The notes: generated by a model from the letters alone, not told the origin. Shown: positions 1 through 9,130, counted from the stretch's first letter. The stretch is 64,000 nt of DNA from Desulfovibrio desulfuricans (GCF_004801255.1 NZ_CP036295.1:2814001-2878000), one strand, 5' to 3'. A program made the numbers and translations.

Positions 1-1698
1 CATGCTTTCCAGCGGGTTGTCCGTATCGAGCAGCAGATCCGCCACCCCGATGCTGACCGTAAAACTGATGTTGGTGTCCATATAGGGCACGATCAGCGCC
101 GCCATCTTGTTGCGCAGCCGCTCGGCAATAACATGGGTCAGCTCGGGCGAGACATTGGTCAGCAGAATGCCAAATTCTTCGCCCCCCAGCCTGCCCACAT
201 GGTCTGAGGCGCGCATGGTTTCGCGCAGCATTGTGCCCACGCGCTGCAGCACGTTGTCCCCGGCATCGTGTCCGTATGTGTCGTTGATGTGTTTAAAGTG
301 GTCGATGTCCAGCATCAAAAACCCCACCGGCAAGTCATACCGCCGGGCGCGCTCAATCTCGAGCTGTACTTTTTCCAGCAGGTTGCGCCGGTTGTTCAGG
401 CCGGTCAGGGCGTCGATGGTGGCCATGGAATACAGGTCTTCAATGCGTTTTTCGAGTTTGAACTGGGTCTGTTTGAGTTCTGTGATGTCCGAGGCGATGA
501 CAAAAAATCCCCGCACCTCGAGCCCGTCCATGTCGGGAATATAGCGCGAAAGCACATAGCCGACTGATCCGTCGGCCCGCGTCCGCTCCTGCTCGAACTG
601 CTGGGGCTCGCCCTGCAGGGTGGCGGCAATCAGGGGGGCGCATACTTCATACAGTTTTGGCCCCAGCAGTTCCCGCACATCCAGGCCTTCCATCTGCTCC
701 TGACTTCTGCCAAACCAGCCCCGGTACACCTTGTTGGCGTAACGACATTTGCGCTGCACATCCCAGTACGAAACCATGATGGGGGCGTGCTCCATGAGCA
801 CGCTTATAAATTTGTCCCGCGTGCGCACGCCTTCGTGCATCCTTTGCGCTGATATTTCAGAGCGGCGGCGCGAGCGCGCCTCAAGCACCAGCAGCCAGGT
901 GGAAACAACCGCTGCGGCTACCCAGGCCAGCACCTCGATAAGCACGTTGCCCCGCCAGTGGGTGCGCGCATAGCTGGCGGTCAGCACCGTCCCCACAACA
1001 AGTGGCCCTTCCTCCACAAAAGGGGCGGCAACCTGCCGCAAGACAAGCTTGCGGGGCCTACCGCCGAGGGTTACGGATGAGACGTTCAGCGAGGCGGCAT
1101 CGCCTGTCATGCCCTGCACGGCGGCAACAAGGGCCTGCGCCTCGCCATCGCTCATGTTGTCAAAGGGCAGCAGCGCCCTGCCCGACACCGTATATAGGGC
1201 AACCCTGGCATCAGTTGCGGAAAAAACTGCTGCCAGCCGCTGCGCCCAAAAGTCGCCGGACAGCATAAGGCTTACGGTAAGCGGCGCGCGCCCAGGCATA
1301 GGGATTGCGCGGGTAAATACGGTGTCGGTCGCGCCCGCAGGGGAAGGCTCGCCGACGACGGCGGTGCTGCTGTCGCCCGATATGGCAAGAAAGGAAATAA
1401 AAGGAACCCTGCGGGCGACGCCTCCCAGATGTTCGGTCAGCAAACCTCTGCCATGCGGATCGGCGGCGAGGCCCTCCGCCGAATCGAGCAGCGAGGCTAT
1501 GCAGCCAAGCTCGGCCCTGACCACATTGGCAGCAATGCTGTTTTCAGAAAGCAGCAACCGCATGTCCGCAGCCTGAATCTGAAAATAGTCAAATATGACA
1601 TTGGCGCATATGGCAACAGCGAGCGCAGCCAACCATACACTGTGTATGACCCAGTGCGAGCAGGAAGCCAACATTCTGCATACGGCCGTGATGCCCAT
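1..1698 (-). CDS. membrane PAS-GGDEF diguanylate cyclase, 3' end cut by window
   Basis: Probable inner-membrane sensor making cyclic di-GMP. I translated 566 codons without a stop from an ATG at 1698 to the window edge; an in-frame stop lies just upstream, and the ribosome site is weak. A hydrophobic segment near residues 14-35 and another near 250-272 enclose a periplasmic sensor region of no recognised family. A PAS-like segment (about 285-400) leads into a GGDEF domain from about residue 429, with an active-site GGEEF at 505-509, so the catalytic signature is intact. Roughly the last 20-30 residues lie outside the window. Cyclase chemistry is family knowledge; the sensed signal is unknown. 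It is divergent from the PFK-2-like gene. Confidence 0.85.
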   Translation of the reverse strand, partial: MGITAVCRMLASCSHWVIHSVWLAALAVAICANVIFDYFQIQAADMRLLLSENSIAANVVRAELGCIASLLDSAEGLAADPHGRGLLTEHLGGVARRVPFISFLAISGDSSTAVVGEPSPAGATDTVFTRAIPMPGRAPLTVSLMLSGDFWAQRLAAVFSATDARVALYTVSGRALLPFDNMSDGEAQALVAAVQGMTGDAASLNVSSVTLGGRPRKLVLRQVAAPFVEEGPLVVGTVLTASYARTHWRGNVLIEVLAWVAAAVVSTWLLVLEARSRRRSEISAQRMHEGVRTRDKFISVLMEHAPIMVSYWDVQRKCRYANKVYRGWFGRSQEQMEGLDVRELLGPKLYEVCAPLIAATLQGEPQQFEQERTRADGSVGYVLSRYIPDMDGLEVRGFFVIASDITELKQTQFKLEKRIEDLYSMATIDALTGLNNRRNLLEKVQLEIERARRYDLPVGFLMLDIDHFKHINDTYGHDAGDNVLQRVGTMLRETMRASDHVGRLGGEEFGILLTNVSPELTHVIAERLRNKMAALIVPYMDTNISFTVSIGVADLLLDTDNPLESM

Positions 1699-1833
1699 GG
1701 CTGTACCCGGCTGTTAGATATTTTAACTGCATATTAATACTGACAACAAACCTAGGCAATAAGCTACGGGCAACAAGGGCAAAATCTTTTGTTTTTTTCC
1801 CTTTTCGCCTACCATGCCGCTAACGGAGGTCAT

Positions 1834-3069
1834 ATGCAGAAACTATACGTCGCCATGGTGGGGCTGCCCGCACGAGGTAAATCCACCCTGGCAAAGCGCA
1901 TCCGCGATGGGCTTATGACCGAAGGCATCGCCGCCAGGCTGTTCAACAACGGCGACATGCGGCGGGCGCTTATTGGCGCGGAATCAACCGATCCAAATTT
2001 TTATGACCCCAACAACAAGGTCGGCCGCGAGGCCCGCGAGATGATCTGCATGCGCAACATGGATCAGGCCCGCGACTGGCTGGCCCACGAGGGCGAGGTG
2101 GCCATTCTGGACGCCACCAATGTAAGCCGCGCCCGCAGACACCTTATTGAAACCACGCTCACCGACCATCCCGTACTGTTTGTGGAATGCGTCAACGAAG
2201 ATCAGCTGCTGCTCAACGCCTGCATACGCCGCAAGACGACCCTGCCGGAATACGCCTCGTACACGGAGGAAGAAGCCCTTGCCAGCTTTATGAAGCGCAT
2301 CAGCTATTACGAGACTATCTACGACCCCCTGCAGGACGAAAAATACTGGCTGCGGGTCGATTCCACAGCCAACCGCCTGCTGGACGAGCGCCCCTGCGAA
2401 AGCTCGCCCTACTACCCGGCTATCCGCGAGATGGTCGTCAGCGTCTGGATTCAGTGTCTGTATCTGGCGCGCCACGGGCAGACGGAATTCAACCTGCGAG
2501 GGCGCATCGGCGGCGACCCGCCGCTCACGGCCACAGGCCGCGCCCAGGCGCTGGCGTTGGCAACGCACCTGCGGGACAAGCCCATAGAATGGGTATTTAC
2601 CTCCACGCGTATACGCTCGCACGAAACGGCAACCCCGCTGCTCAGCGAGCGTCCCGATGCCCATGCCATGGCCTTTAAGGAATTTGACGAGATATGGGCT
2701 GGCGACTGCGAGGGGATGCTCTACAGCGAAATACGCGAACGCATGCCCGAGGTGACCCAGGGCCGCAACGCCAGCAAATACACCTATGCCTACCCCCATG
2801 GCGAGAGCTACGCCATGCTGCGCGAACGGGTGCAGCGCGGCCTGCGGCGGGCGCTTTTTCTGGCGGGCGACGCGCCCCTGATCATTGTGGGGCACCAGGC
2901 CATCAACCGCGTGCTGCTTTCGCTCTTTTTGCGGCAGCGCAACGAAGACGTACCTTTTATGTATATTCCGCAAAACCAGTACTACCACATCAGCCTGACC
3001 CCGCGCCGCAAGGTGTTTGAGCGCGTGCCCTACGACGACAGGCAGGGGGCCAGCCTGCTTGAGCGATAA
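1834..3069 (+). CDS. bifunctional 6-phosphofructo-2-kinase / fructose-2,6-bisphosphatase-like protein
   Basis: Cytoplasmic two-domain protein of 411 residues with the architecture of eukaryotic PFK-2/FBPase-2. The N-terminal P-loop kinase half has GLPARGKS at residues 9-16. The C-terminal histidine phosphatase half has the catalytic RHG at 213-215 and a second catalytic His in a GHQAINR motif. I chose ATG 1834, 15 codons inside the longest frame, because GGAGGT sits just before it. Such proteins make and break fructose 2,6-bisphosphate in eukaryotes; the role in bacteria is less clear, so the substrate is inferred. It is a single gene between a GGDEF gene and convergent ilvBN, followed by a terminator. 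Confidence 0.85.
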   Translation: MQKLYVAMVGLPARGKSTLAKRIRDGLMTEGIAARLFNNGDMRRALIGAESTDPNFYDPNNKVGREAREMICMRNMDQARDWLAHEGEVAILDATNVSRARRHLIETTLTDHPVLFVECVNEDQLLLNACIRRKTTLPEYASYTEEEALASFMKRISYYETIYDPLQDEKYWLRVDSTANRLLDERPCESSPYYPAIREMVVSVWIQCLYLARHGQTEFNLRGRIGGDPPLTATGRAQALALATHLRDKPIEWVFTSTRIRSHETATPLLSERPDAHAMAFKEFDEIWAGDCEGMLYSEIRERMPEVTQGRNASKYTYAYPHGESYAMLRERVQRGLRRALFLAGDAPLIIVGHQAINRVLLSLFLRQRNEDVPFMYIPQNQYYHISLTPRRKVFERVPYDDRQGASLLER

Positions 3070-3077
3070 AAAAGCCC

Positions 3078-3125
3078 GCGCCCCTGGCGGTTTGCGCGTC
3101 CATCGTACGCAAACCGCAAAAGGCG
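3078..3125 (-). terminator. long inverted repeat, likely terminator of ilvBN
   Basis: A perfect 10-bp stem (GCGGTTTGCG at 3087-3096 with its complement at 3108-3117) lies inside an outer GCGCC/GGCGC pairing at 3078 and 3121. On the minus strand it is followed by a T-run (complement of 3067-3073), placing it 85-130 bases after the ilvN stop. It overlaps the 3' end region of the convergent gene. Function inferred from structure. Confidence 0.5.
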
Positions 3126-3145
3126 CAGGCCAGCCAGCATCATAG

Positions 3146-3175
3146 CGGGGCGGCCTTACGGGGCCCCGTTTTTTT
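3146..3175 (+). terminator. intrinsic terminator after the PFK-2/FBPase-like gene
   Basis: CGGGGC at 3146-3151 pairs with GCCCCG at 3163-3168, and seven T residues follow at 3169-3175. It lies 77 bases after the stop codon of the rightward gene. Confidence 0.7.
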
Positions 3176-3209
3176 ATGAAGCTCTTCCGCCAGGCAGGGA
3201 ACTTCTATT

Positions 3210-3506
3210 TCAGCATTCAAGGCAACCCGCCAGACGGTTGAACACCGTCGGCTCTGTGTGGCCCACCTGCACATCGAGCACGTCGTGCAGCTTGCGCACC
3301 TGCTTTACAATCTGTTCCATCCGCCCGTCATCCTTGACAACCAGCCACATGCGGCAGGTATCGCCGCTGGCTTCGGGCGTAATCAGCACGCCCTCAAGGT
3401 TGTAGGCGCGTCCGGCAAAGAGTCCGCAAACGTGCGAGAGCACGCCGGGGTGATTGTTGACGCTCAAGTGCAAGGTCGTAAGTGCGCTCGTTATGGAACC
3501 GTTCAT
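3210..3506 (-). CDS. ilvN: acetolactate synthase small (regulatory) subunit
   Basis: A single ACT domain of 98 residues, the short IlvN/IlvM type rather than the roughly 160-residue two-domain IlvH type. ACT domains of this family bind valine and confer feedback control on the large subunit. The conserved pattern NNHPGVLSHV near residues 17-26 marks the ligand-binding loop. The start overlaps the ilvB stop by four bases (ATGA), so the two chains are probably translationally coupled and made in equal amount. A likely leftward terminator follows. Confidence 0.93.
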   Translation of the reverse strand: MNGSITSALTTLHLSVNNHPGVLSHVCGLFAGRAYNLEGVLITPEASGDTCRMWLVVKDDGRMEQIVKQVRKLHDVLDVQVGHTEPTVFNRLAGCLEC

Positions 3507-5179
3507 GAGTTAACCCCCTCTATCATCTGGCTGTTGGCCGCGCCTGGCGGCACCATGGGAAAGACCTTTTCTTCCGCGCTCATGCGCACTTCAAGCAGAC
3601 AGGGACCGGGATTGGCCAGGGCCTGCTCCAGCACGGCCCTGGGGTCGCGCTCGTCGTTGAGGTGATAGGCAGGCATGCCAAAGCCCTGTGCAATGCGCAC
3701 AAAGTCCGTGCCCGCCGTAAAGGCCGAGCCAAACAGGCGACCGCCAAAAAACAGATCCTGCTGTTGCTGCACAAGCCCGAGGGCCTCGTTGTTGCACAGG
3801 ATGATCTTGACGTTGGCGTGGTTTTCGACCGCTGTGGCCATTTCCTGAATATTCATCAGCAGGCTGCCGTCGCCGGAAAAACAGACCACGGTTTCCTCCG
3901 GCTTTGCCAGCGCTGCGCCAATGGCGGCAGGCAGGCCAAAGCCCATGGTGCCAAGCCCGCCAGAGGTGAGCCACTGCCGGGGCTGCATCATGGGGTAGGC
4001 CTGGGCTACGCGCATCTGGTGCTGGCCCACGTCTGTAGAAACAATACCCTTGCCGTGCATGGCTTCGGCCACATGCCTTATGATGCCGTAGGGCGAGCAG
4101 ACCTCGTCCATGCGGTCAAAATGCAGGCCGTGCTCCGCCTTGCAGGCGGCCACCCGCTTGAGCCACGGCTCGTGGTTGGTGTTGCGCAGCAGGGGCAGCA
4201 GGGCCTTGAGGGCCTGCGCCGCGTCAGCCGTAATGCCCACCTGCGGTATGCGCAGTTTGCCCACTTCGCAGGCGTCAATATCAATGTGCACAATGCCGGT
4301 CTTGGGGCAAAAGCTGTCCAGCCTGCCCGTGGCCCGGTCGCCAAGGCGCGCGCCCACAACCATAAGCAGGTCGCACTCCTCAACCAGCATGTTTGAGGCC
4401 CGAGCCCCGTGCATGCCCAGCATGCCCACGGCCAGCTCGTGCCCGTGGGGGATGGCCCCAAGGCCGCGCAGCGACATGACGGCGGGGATGCGCCGGGCTT
4501 CCATAAAGGCCAGCACCGCTTCAGAGGCCTCGGGCGACGACGTGCCCCCGCCAAGCAGCAACAAGGGGCGCTCCGCCCGGTTCATGAGTTCGGCGGCTCT
4601 GGCCAGCGCCTGCGCGTCAGGCTCGGGCATGGACGCCGGGGCGCCCGCTGCGGGCAGATCTTCCAGCTCGGCAATGGCAGCCTGCACGTCGCGCGGTATG
4701 TCCACCAGCACAGGGCCGGGGCGGTCTCCAGAGGCGATGGCAAAGGCCTCGGGGATGACGCGCAGCAGCTCTTCGATGGAGCGGACAATAAAGTTGTGTT
4801 TGGTGGCCGGGATGGACATGCCGTAGATGTCCACCTCCTGAAAGGCGTCAGTACCGATCATGCCCAGCGGCACCTGACCGGTAATGCAGACCAGCGGTAC
4901 GGAATCCATACGCGCGTCGGCCAGGGCCGTAAGCGTATTGGTGGCGCCGGGGCCGGAGGTGGCAAAAACAACGCCGGGGCGGCCCGTAACCCTGGCCATG
5001 CCCTGCGCTATAAAGCCCGCGCCCTGCTCATGCCTGGCAAGAATGTGACGGATGGTTCCCCTGCGCCCCAGGGCATCGTAAAGGGGAAGATTGAAACCGC
5101 CCGGAATACCCGCAATGTGCGTGACACCCTGGTTTTCCAGCAGGCGGATGGTGAGTTCTGCTCCCGAAAGACGTAACAT
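3503..5179 (-). CDS. ilvB: acetolactate synthase large (catalytic) subunit
   Basis: Thiamine-diphosphate enzyme for the first common step of valine, leucine and isoleucine synthesis (two pyruvate to acetolactate, or pyruvate plus 2-oxobutyrate). The 558 residues cover the three domains of the family: N-terminal PYR domain with catalytic Glu51 in ARHEQGAGF, a central FAD-binding-type domain, and a C-terminal PP domain with the GDG...NN ThDP/Mg motif from about residue 436. It is first in a two-gene operon with ilvN. The 5' region holds a leader peptide and a terminator, so expression is probably attenuated by branched-chain aminoacyl-tRNA supply. Confidence 0.95.
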   Translation of the reverse strand: MLRLSGAELTIRLLENQGVTHIAGIPGGFNLPLYDALGRRGTIRHILARHEQGAGFIAQGMARVTGRPGVVFATSGPGATNTLTALADARMDSVPLVCITGQVPLGMIGTDAFQEVDIYGMSIPATKHNFIVRSIEELLRVIPEAFAIASGDRPGPVLVDIPRDVQAAIAELEDLPAAGAPASMPEPDAQALARAAELMNRAERPLLLLGGGTSSPEASEAVLAFMEARRIPAVMSLRGLGAIPHGHELAVGMLGMHGARASNMLVEECDLLMVVGARLGDRATGRLDSFCPKTGIVHIDIDACEVGKLRIPQVGITADAAQALKALLPLLRNTNHEPWLKRVAACKAEHGLHFDRMDEVCSPYGIIRHVAEAMHGKGIVSTDVGQHQMRVAQAYPMMQPRQWLTSGGLGTMGFGLPAAIGAALAKPEETVVCFSGDGSLLMNIQEMATAVENHANVKIILCNNEALGLVQQQQDLFFGGRLFGSAFTAGTDFVRIAQGFGMPAYHLNDERDPRAVLEQALANPGPCLLEVRMSAEEKVFPMVPPGAANSQMIEGVNS

Positions 5180-5229
5180 CGCCGCAAGACTCCTTTTCGA
5201 TGGTGGGCTTGTCGGCGGCGGTACGGACT

Positions 5230-5262
5230 AAAAAACCCCGCCGACTCGCGCCAGCGGGGTTT
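5230..5262 (-). terminator. attenuator terminator upstream of ilvB
   Basis: On the minus strand AAACCCCGC (5262-5254) pairs with GCGGGGTTT (5241-5233) across a 12-base loop, and the run of T continues to 5230. It sits between the leader peptide stop and the ilvB start, where a terminator would block the operon unless relieved. This is the classic position for ribosome-mediated attenuation; the alternative antiterminator pairing was not resolved by eye. Confidence 0.8.
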
Positions 5263-5287
5263 ACATATGCTTTCAGACTTTCCCTGC

Positions 5288-5383
5288 TCAAGACGCGCGC
5301 AAAGTGTGACACCGTACTACTACGGCGCACATAATAGCTAGCAGCGCTACGTGGCGGAAAGAAGAATGCGTGTTCATGCTCAT
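5288..5383 (-). CDS. ilvBN leader peptide (31 residues, Val/Leu/Ile rich)
   Basis: Short ORF with the central run VALLAIMCAVVVR: five of the six branched-chain positions fall in two tight groups, including three consecutive GTA valine codons. GTA is unusual here; the long genes around it mostly use GTG and GTC. It ends 25 bases before the terminator hairpin. By analogy with the E. coli ilvB leader (IvbL, also Val/Leu rich), ribosome stalling at these codons would prevent terminator folding. No clear Shine-Dalgarno precedes the first ATG; a second in-frame ATG lies two codons on, and translation might be leaderless. Confidence 0.75.
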   Translation of the reverse strand: MSMNTHSSFRHVALLAIMCAVVVRCHTLRAS

Positions 5384-5389
5384 GTAAAA

Positions 5390-5419
5390 AGCCTACGCTT
5401 GCACCCCGCAAGTTGTCAA
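5390..5419 (-). promoter_or_regulatory. candidate sigma-70 promoter of the ilv leader
   Basis: Consensus -35 TTGACA (5419-5414), 18-base spacer, -10 TAGGCT (5395-5390), which keeps the most conserved T, A and final T. The start site would fall at or next to the leader ATG, implying a nearly leaderless leader mRNA. The -10 is weak, so the exact promoter is uncertain. Confidence 0.4.
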
Positions 5420-5449
5420 CATGTCAGACCAGTTTGAGCGTCGGCAAAG

Positions 5450-7042
5450 TTACTTTTTTTTCCTGCGCATTTCGCTGTTGTGCGGCAAAAGCAGCTTGAC
5501 CGCCCGCACTTCGTCGATACGGCGGCGGTCCATGCGCGTAATCTCCAGCTCCCAGCCCTGATAACGCAGACGTGCGCCCTGCTCGGGGATGCGCCCCAGC
5601 TTCTCCATGATCAGCCCCCCAAGCGTGGCGCTGCTAAAGCGGCGCGGCAGGCTTACCCCCAGCCAGCTGGCAAACAGGTCAACCGCCAGCCGTCCGGGCA
5701 ACATCCAGCTGCCATCGGGTCTGCGGCACACCTCGGGCCCGGCGGGCATGTCGCCCATCTGACCAGCCAGCACGCTGAGCAGCTCTGAGGGGGTGATGAC
5801 GCCCACCACGCTGCCGTACTCGTTGCGCACAAAGGCCAGGGGGGCGGGGTGGGTGCGAAAGTCCTCGAGTATGGTCGGCAGGGGCGTGTGTTCAAATATG
5901 GTGGGCGCTGGCTTCAGGTAGGTTTTGAGGTTCCACTCGCGGCTGCCGATGCCCTGCTGCTCCTGCAGCAAAATATCGCCGGGGTGCACAACACCCAGCA
6001 CCTCGTCGGTATCGCGCCGCAACACCGGCAACCACGCGAGCCTCGAGGCGGCGGCGTAGCGGGTGGCGGTGGCGCGGTCGGCGTTGCTGTCCAGCCAGTC
6101 CACGCGCTGGCGCGGAATCATGATAAACCGCGCCGTGCGCCCGCCAAGACGGATCACGCGGGCCACCATATCCCTCTCCCTGGGGGCAAAAAGCTGCCCG
6201 CCAGCGTCGCCGGCAAGGGCCGCAGCTTCAAGCTGGGCCTCGCCCCCGCCGGGCACGCCCCCGCCTAGCAGGTTGAGGATGACCCTGGCCGTTGATTCGC
6301 GCATGTCGCGCATGCTGTAGCGCCTGCGCCTGCTGCGCAGGGCCCACTGGTTGCAGGACTCCACCAGCACGGAAAAACCGATGGCAGCGTACATGTAGCC
6401 CTTGGGTATATGGTAGCCCAGGCCGTCGGCCAAAAGGCTCAGGCCGATCATCAGCAAAAACCCCAGGCAGAGCACAATGACCGTGGGGTGTCGCTCCACA
6501 AACTCCAGCAGGGGGGCGGCTGCCAGCACCATGATGACCATGGCCGCCACCACGGCAAGCATCATGATGAACACATGGTCCACCATGCCCACCGAGGTGA
6601 TGATGGAATCAAGCGAAAACACCGCATCCAGCACTATGACCTGAAAAATAACCTGCCAGTAGCCAACCTGCGGGCCTCGGGTTTCAAACCTGCCCGCGTG
6701 GCCCTCAAGCCTGTCGTGCAGCTCCATGGTGCCCTTGAGCAGCAAAAAGACGCCGCCCGCCATAAGGATGAGGTCGCGGGCCGAGTAGCCGTGACCGCCC
6801 AGTGTAAACAGCGGGTTGGTAAGCATGACCAGGCGCGCCATAAAGGCCAGCAGCACCAGGCGCATGAGCAGGGCAAGCCCCAGACCTGTCAAAAAGGCCT
6901 GACGCTTTTTTTCCTGCGGCAGCTTGCCCACCAGAATGGAAATGAACACCAGGTTGTCCACGCCAAGCACTACCTCAAGCAGCACCAGCGTGCCCAGGCC
7001 AGCCCAGGCTGCGGGGTCAGTTACCCATGCCAGATCCCACAT
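5450..7042 (-). CDS. TerC-family membrane protein with CBS pair and CorC/HlyC domain
   Basis: Inner-membrane protein of 530 residues, in the same architecture as E. coli YoaE/YegH. The N-terminal TerC domain (about 1-235) has several membrane helices and the acidic membrane motifs LGVDN and FSLDS typical of the family. It is followed by a CBS-domain pair (about 300-430) and a C-terminal CorC/HlyC transporter-associated domain. TerC proteins are linked to metal ion (Mn) efflux or metallation of exported proteins; the ion here is not evident. I chose ATG 7042 because GGAGAA precedes it. It ends shortly before the ilv promoter. Confidence 0.87.
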   Translation of the reverse strand: MWDLAWVTDPAAWAGLGTLVLLEVVLGVDNLVFISILVGKLPQEKKRQAFLTGLGLALLMRLVLLAFMARLVMLTNPLFTLGGHGYSARDLILMAGGVFLLLKGTMELHDRLEGHAGRFETRGPQVGYWQVIFQVIVLDAVFSLDSIITSVGMVDHVFIMMLAVVAAMVIMVLAAAPLLEFVERHPTVIVLCLGFLLMIGLSLLADGLGYHIPKGYMYAAIGFSVLVESCNQWALRSRRRRYSMRDMRESTARVILNLLGGGVPGGGEAQLEAAALAGDAGGQLFAPRERDMVARVIRLGGRTARFIMIPRQRVDWLDSNADRATATRYAAASRLAWLPVLRRDTDEVLGVVHPGDILLQEQQGIGSREWNLKTYLKPAPTIFEHTPLPTILEDFRTHPAPLAFVRNEYGSVVGVITPSELLSVLAGQMGDMPAGPEVCRRPDGSWMLPGRLAVDLFASWLGVSLPRRFSSATLGGLIMEKLGRIPEQGARLRYQGWELEITRMDRRRIDEVRAVKLLLPHNSEMRRKKK

Positions 7043-7073
7043 ACGTTCTCCAGCGGCTAAACCGCGTTTATAA

Positions 7074-7104
7074 AACAAAAAAGGGGCCCAAAGGCCCCCT
7101 TAAA
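7074..7104 (-). terminator. terminator of the rpsB-tsf operon
   Basis: On the minus strand a GC-rich stem (AAGGGG...CCCCTT with a TTT loop region) is followed by TTTTTTGTTTT. It lies 60-90 bases after the tsf stop and just upstream of the TerC/CBS gene, separating the two transcripts. Confidence 0.8.
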
Positions 7105-7162
7105 ACGTGCTTGCGCAAAGGCGCGCACCAATACCCGCCGGCAAACCGGCGCGGCACAGCGC

Positions 7163-8020
7163 CTACTCGGCAGCAAGCTGAATGCGTTCGAAACCGGTGA
7201 CCTTGATTTCGTCGCCGATGGTCTTGGCTGCTTCGCGCACGATGTCGGAAATGGTCTTTTTGTCGTCGCGGATGTAGGGTTGCTCCATCAGGCACACTTC
7301 CTTCTGGAACTTCTTCACCGCGCCGTCGGCAATCTTGTCAACGATCTGGGCGGGCTTGCCTTCTTCAATGGCCTTCTGGCGGTAAACTTCGCGTTCACGC
7401 TCCACGGCGGCCTGATCAAGGCTGGCGGCGTCAAGAGCCTGGGGGCTGGCGGCGGCTACCTGCATGGCCAGGTTCTTGGCCAGTTCCTGCACTTCGGGCT
7501 TGGCGGCGCTTTCGGCCTTGCCGCAAGAGAGATACACAAGCACGCCGATCTTGCCGTTGGCGTGGATGTACTGACCCACCACATCGTTTGCGCCCTTCTT
7601 GCTGAAGCGGGCAAACTTGCCAAGCTGCATGTTTTCGCCCACAGAGGCGATCAGCTGGGTCACTTCTTCACCAATGGCGGCTTCGAGAGCGGCGGCATCA
7701 GCGGGGGCCTTTTCAAGCACGACCTGCGAAATGCGGGCGGCCAGGGTCTGAAACTGTTCGCCACGGGCCACAAAGTCGGTTTCGCACAGCAGCGAACCCA
7801 TGGCGATGTGCATACCGTCGGCAGTGGCGCTCACGGTCACAAGGCCTTCGCTGGTGGCGCGGCCGGACTTTTTGGCAGCCTTGGCCATGCCCTTCTGGCG
7901 CAGCCAGTCAACGGCCTTTTCCAGTTCGCCTTCCACTTCAACCAGGGCCTTTTTGCAGTCCATCATGCCCGCGCCGGTCATTTCGCGCAGTTCTTTAACC
8001 AATTGAGCAGTGATAGCCAT
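7163..8020 (-). CDS. tsf: elongation factor Ts
   Basis: Guanine nucleotide exchange factor for EF-Tu in cytoplasmic translation. The 285 residues match the usual family length. The N-terminal UBA-like domain carries the signature LREMTGAGMMDCKKAL near residues 11-26, and the TDFVAR signature lies near residue 80. The start at 8020, four codons inside the longest frame, follows GGAG at normal spacing. It lies downstream of rpsB in the usual bacterial order with a 165-base gap that holds a hairpin, and is followed by a strong terminator. Confidence 0.97.
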   Translation of the reverse strand: MAITAQLVKELREMTGAGMMDCKKALVEVEGELEKAVDWLRQKGMAKAAKKSGRATSEGLVTVSATADGMHIAMGSLLCETDFVARGEQFQTLAARISQVVLEKAPADAAALEAAIGEEVTQLIASVGENMQLGKFARFSKKGANDVVGQYIHANGKIGVLVYLSCGKAESAAKPEVQELAKNLAMQVAAASPQALDAASLDQAAVEREREVYRQKAIEEGKPAQIVDKIADGAVKKFQKEVCLMEQPYIRDDKKTISDIVREAAKTIGDEIKVTGFERIQLAAE

Positions 8021-8123
8021 TGTACACTCCACACGCTGTCCGGCCCCAAGCCGGAGTTGTCGTAACTTTTTTAGTTGGTTACGCGGCCTCCGCGAAGCGC
8101 GGCGCGCAAACCTTCATCCAGAC

Positions 8124-8160
8124 GGGGGCAGCGCAGCCCATGACAGGTTGCGCCGCCCCC
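8124..8160 (-). other. intercistronic hairpin between rpsB and tsf
   Basis: A 6-bp GGGGGC/GCCCCC stem extends through one mismatch into GCGCA/TGCGC. No T-run follows on either strand, so it is unlikely to be a full terminator. It could be a processing or stability element, or set the ratio of S2 to EF-Ts. Inference from structure only. Confidence 0.4.
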
Positions 8161-8185
8161 AGGATACGGAATATGGAAAGGCCAG

Positions 8186-8959
8186 CTATTCGGCAGCGGC
8201 TTCCTGCACGGGGGCAGCAGCTTCGGCCTTCTGCATGGCTTCTTCGGCGTTGACGGCTTCGCCCTTGTGGTCCTTGCTCATGGATTCGCCTTCCATGCAG
8301 GCTTCGGCGAAAGCGGCCACAAACAGCTTGATGGCGCGGATGGCGTCGTCGTTGCCGGGAATGATGAGATCAATGACATCGGGGTCGCAGTTGGTGTCGG
8401 TCACGGCAACGATCGGGATGCCGAGCTTGCGGCATTCCTTCACGGCGATGTCTTCACGGTGCGGATCGATGATAAAGGCAAGCTGGGGCAGACGGTCCAT
8501 GTTCTTGATACCGCCCAGGGTTTGCTCGAGCTTGTTCATTTCGCGTTCCAGAAGCAGAATTTCCTTCTTCTGGTAGCGATTGATGGTGCCGTCGGCAAAC
8601 ATGATTTCCAGCTTCTTCAGACGGTCCACGCTCTTCTGGATGGTGACAAAGTTGGTGAGCGTGCCGCCCATCCAACGATTGGTCACATGGTACTGACCGG
8701 CGCGGCCGGCTTCAGCGGCCACTGCTTCCTGAGCCTGGCGCTTGGTACCGATGAACAGCACCTTGCCGCCCTTGGAGACAGTGTCGACCACCTTGTCGTA
8801 AGCGACGCGGAACAGCTTGACGGTCTGCTGCAGGTCGATGATATGGATGCCGTTACGGGCGCCAAAGATGTAAGGACGCATCTTGGGGTTCCAGCGGCGG
8901 GTCTGGTGACCAAAATGCACGCCGGTTTCCAGCATTTGCTTCATGCTGACATAAGCCAT
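8186..8959 (-). CDS. rpsB: 30S ribosomal protein S2
   Basis: Ribosomal protein S2, 257 residues. It begins with the conserved stretch [20 protein letters not shown] and retains the central signature [19 protein letters not shown] site precedes the ATG. The C-terminus is extended and Ala/Glu rich, common in this protein. It is first in the rpsB-tsf operon; a promoter candidate lies about 170 bases upstream, leaving a long untranslated leader in which S2 autoregulation would be expected from other bacteria. Confidence 0.97.
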   Translation of the reverse strand: MAYVSMKQMLETGVHFGHQTRRWNPKMRPYIFGARNGIHIIDLQQTVKLFRVAYDKVVDTVSKGGKVLFIGTKRQAQEAVAAEAGRAGQYHVTNRWMGGTLTNFVTIQKSVDRLKKLEIMFADGTINRYQKKEILLLEREMNKLEQTLGGIKNMDRLPQLAFIIDPHREDIAVKECRKLGIPIVAVTDTNCDPDVIDLIIPGNDDAIRAIKLFVAAFAEACMEGESMSKDHKGEAVNAEEAMQKAEAAAPVQEAAAE

Positions 8960-9130
8960 TGGGATTCCTCCAAAGGGTTAACTTCTTCCACCCATGCCCT
9001 GACCCTGCAACCCGATGTGCGCCCCCAGGCAAACTAGCTGTCCTTGGGCGCAAAAAATGGACGACGCACCACGCGCCGTCCCATCGGGCACCCCGGGCCG
9101 CTGCCTTTGGGTGTGCTTGATGGAAAGGGA

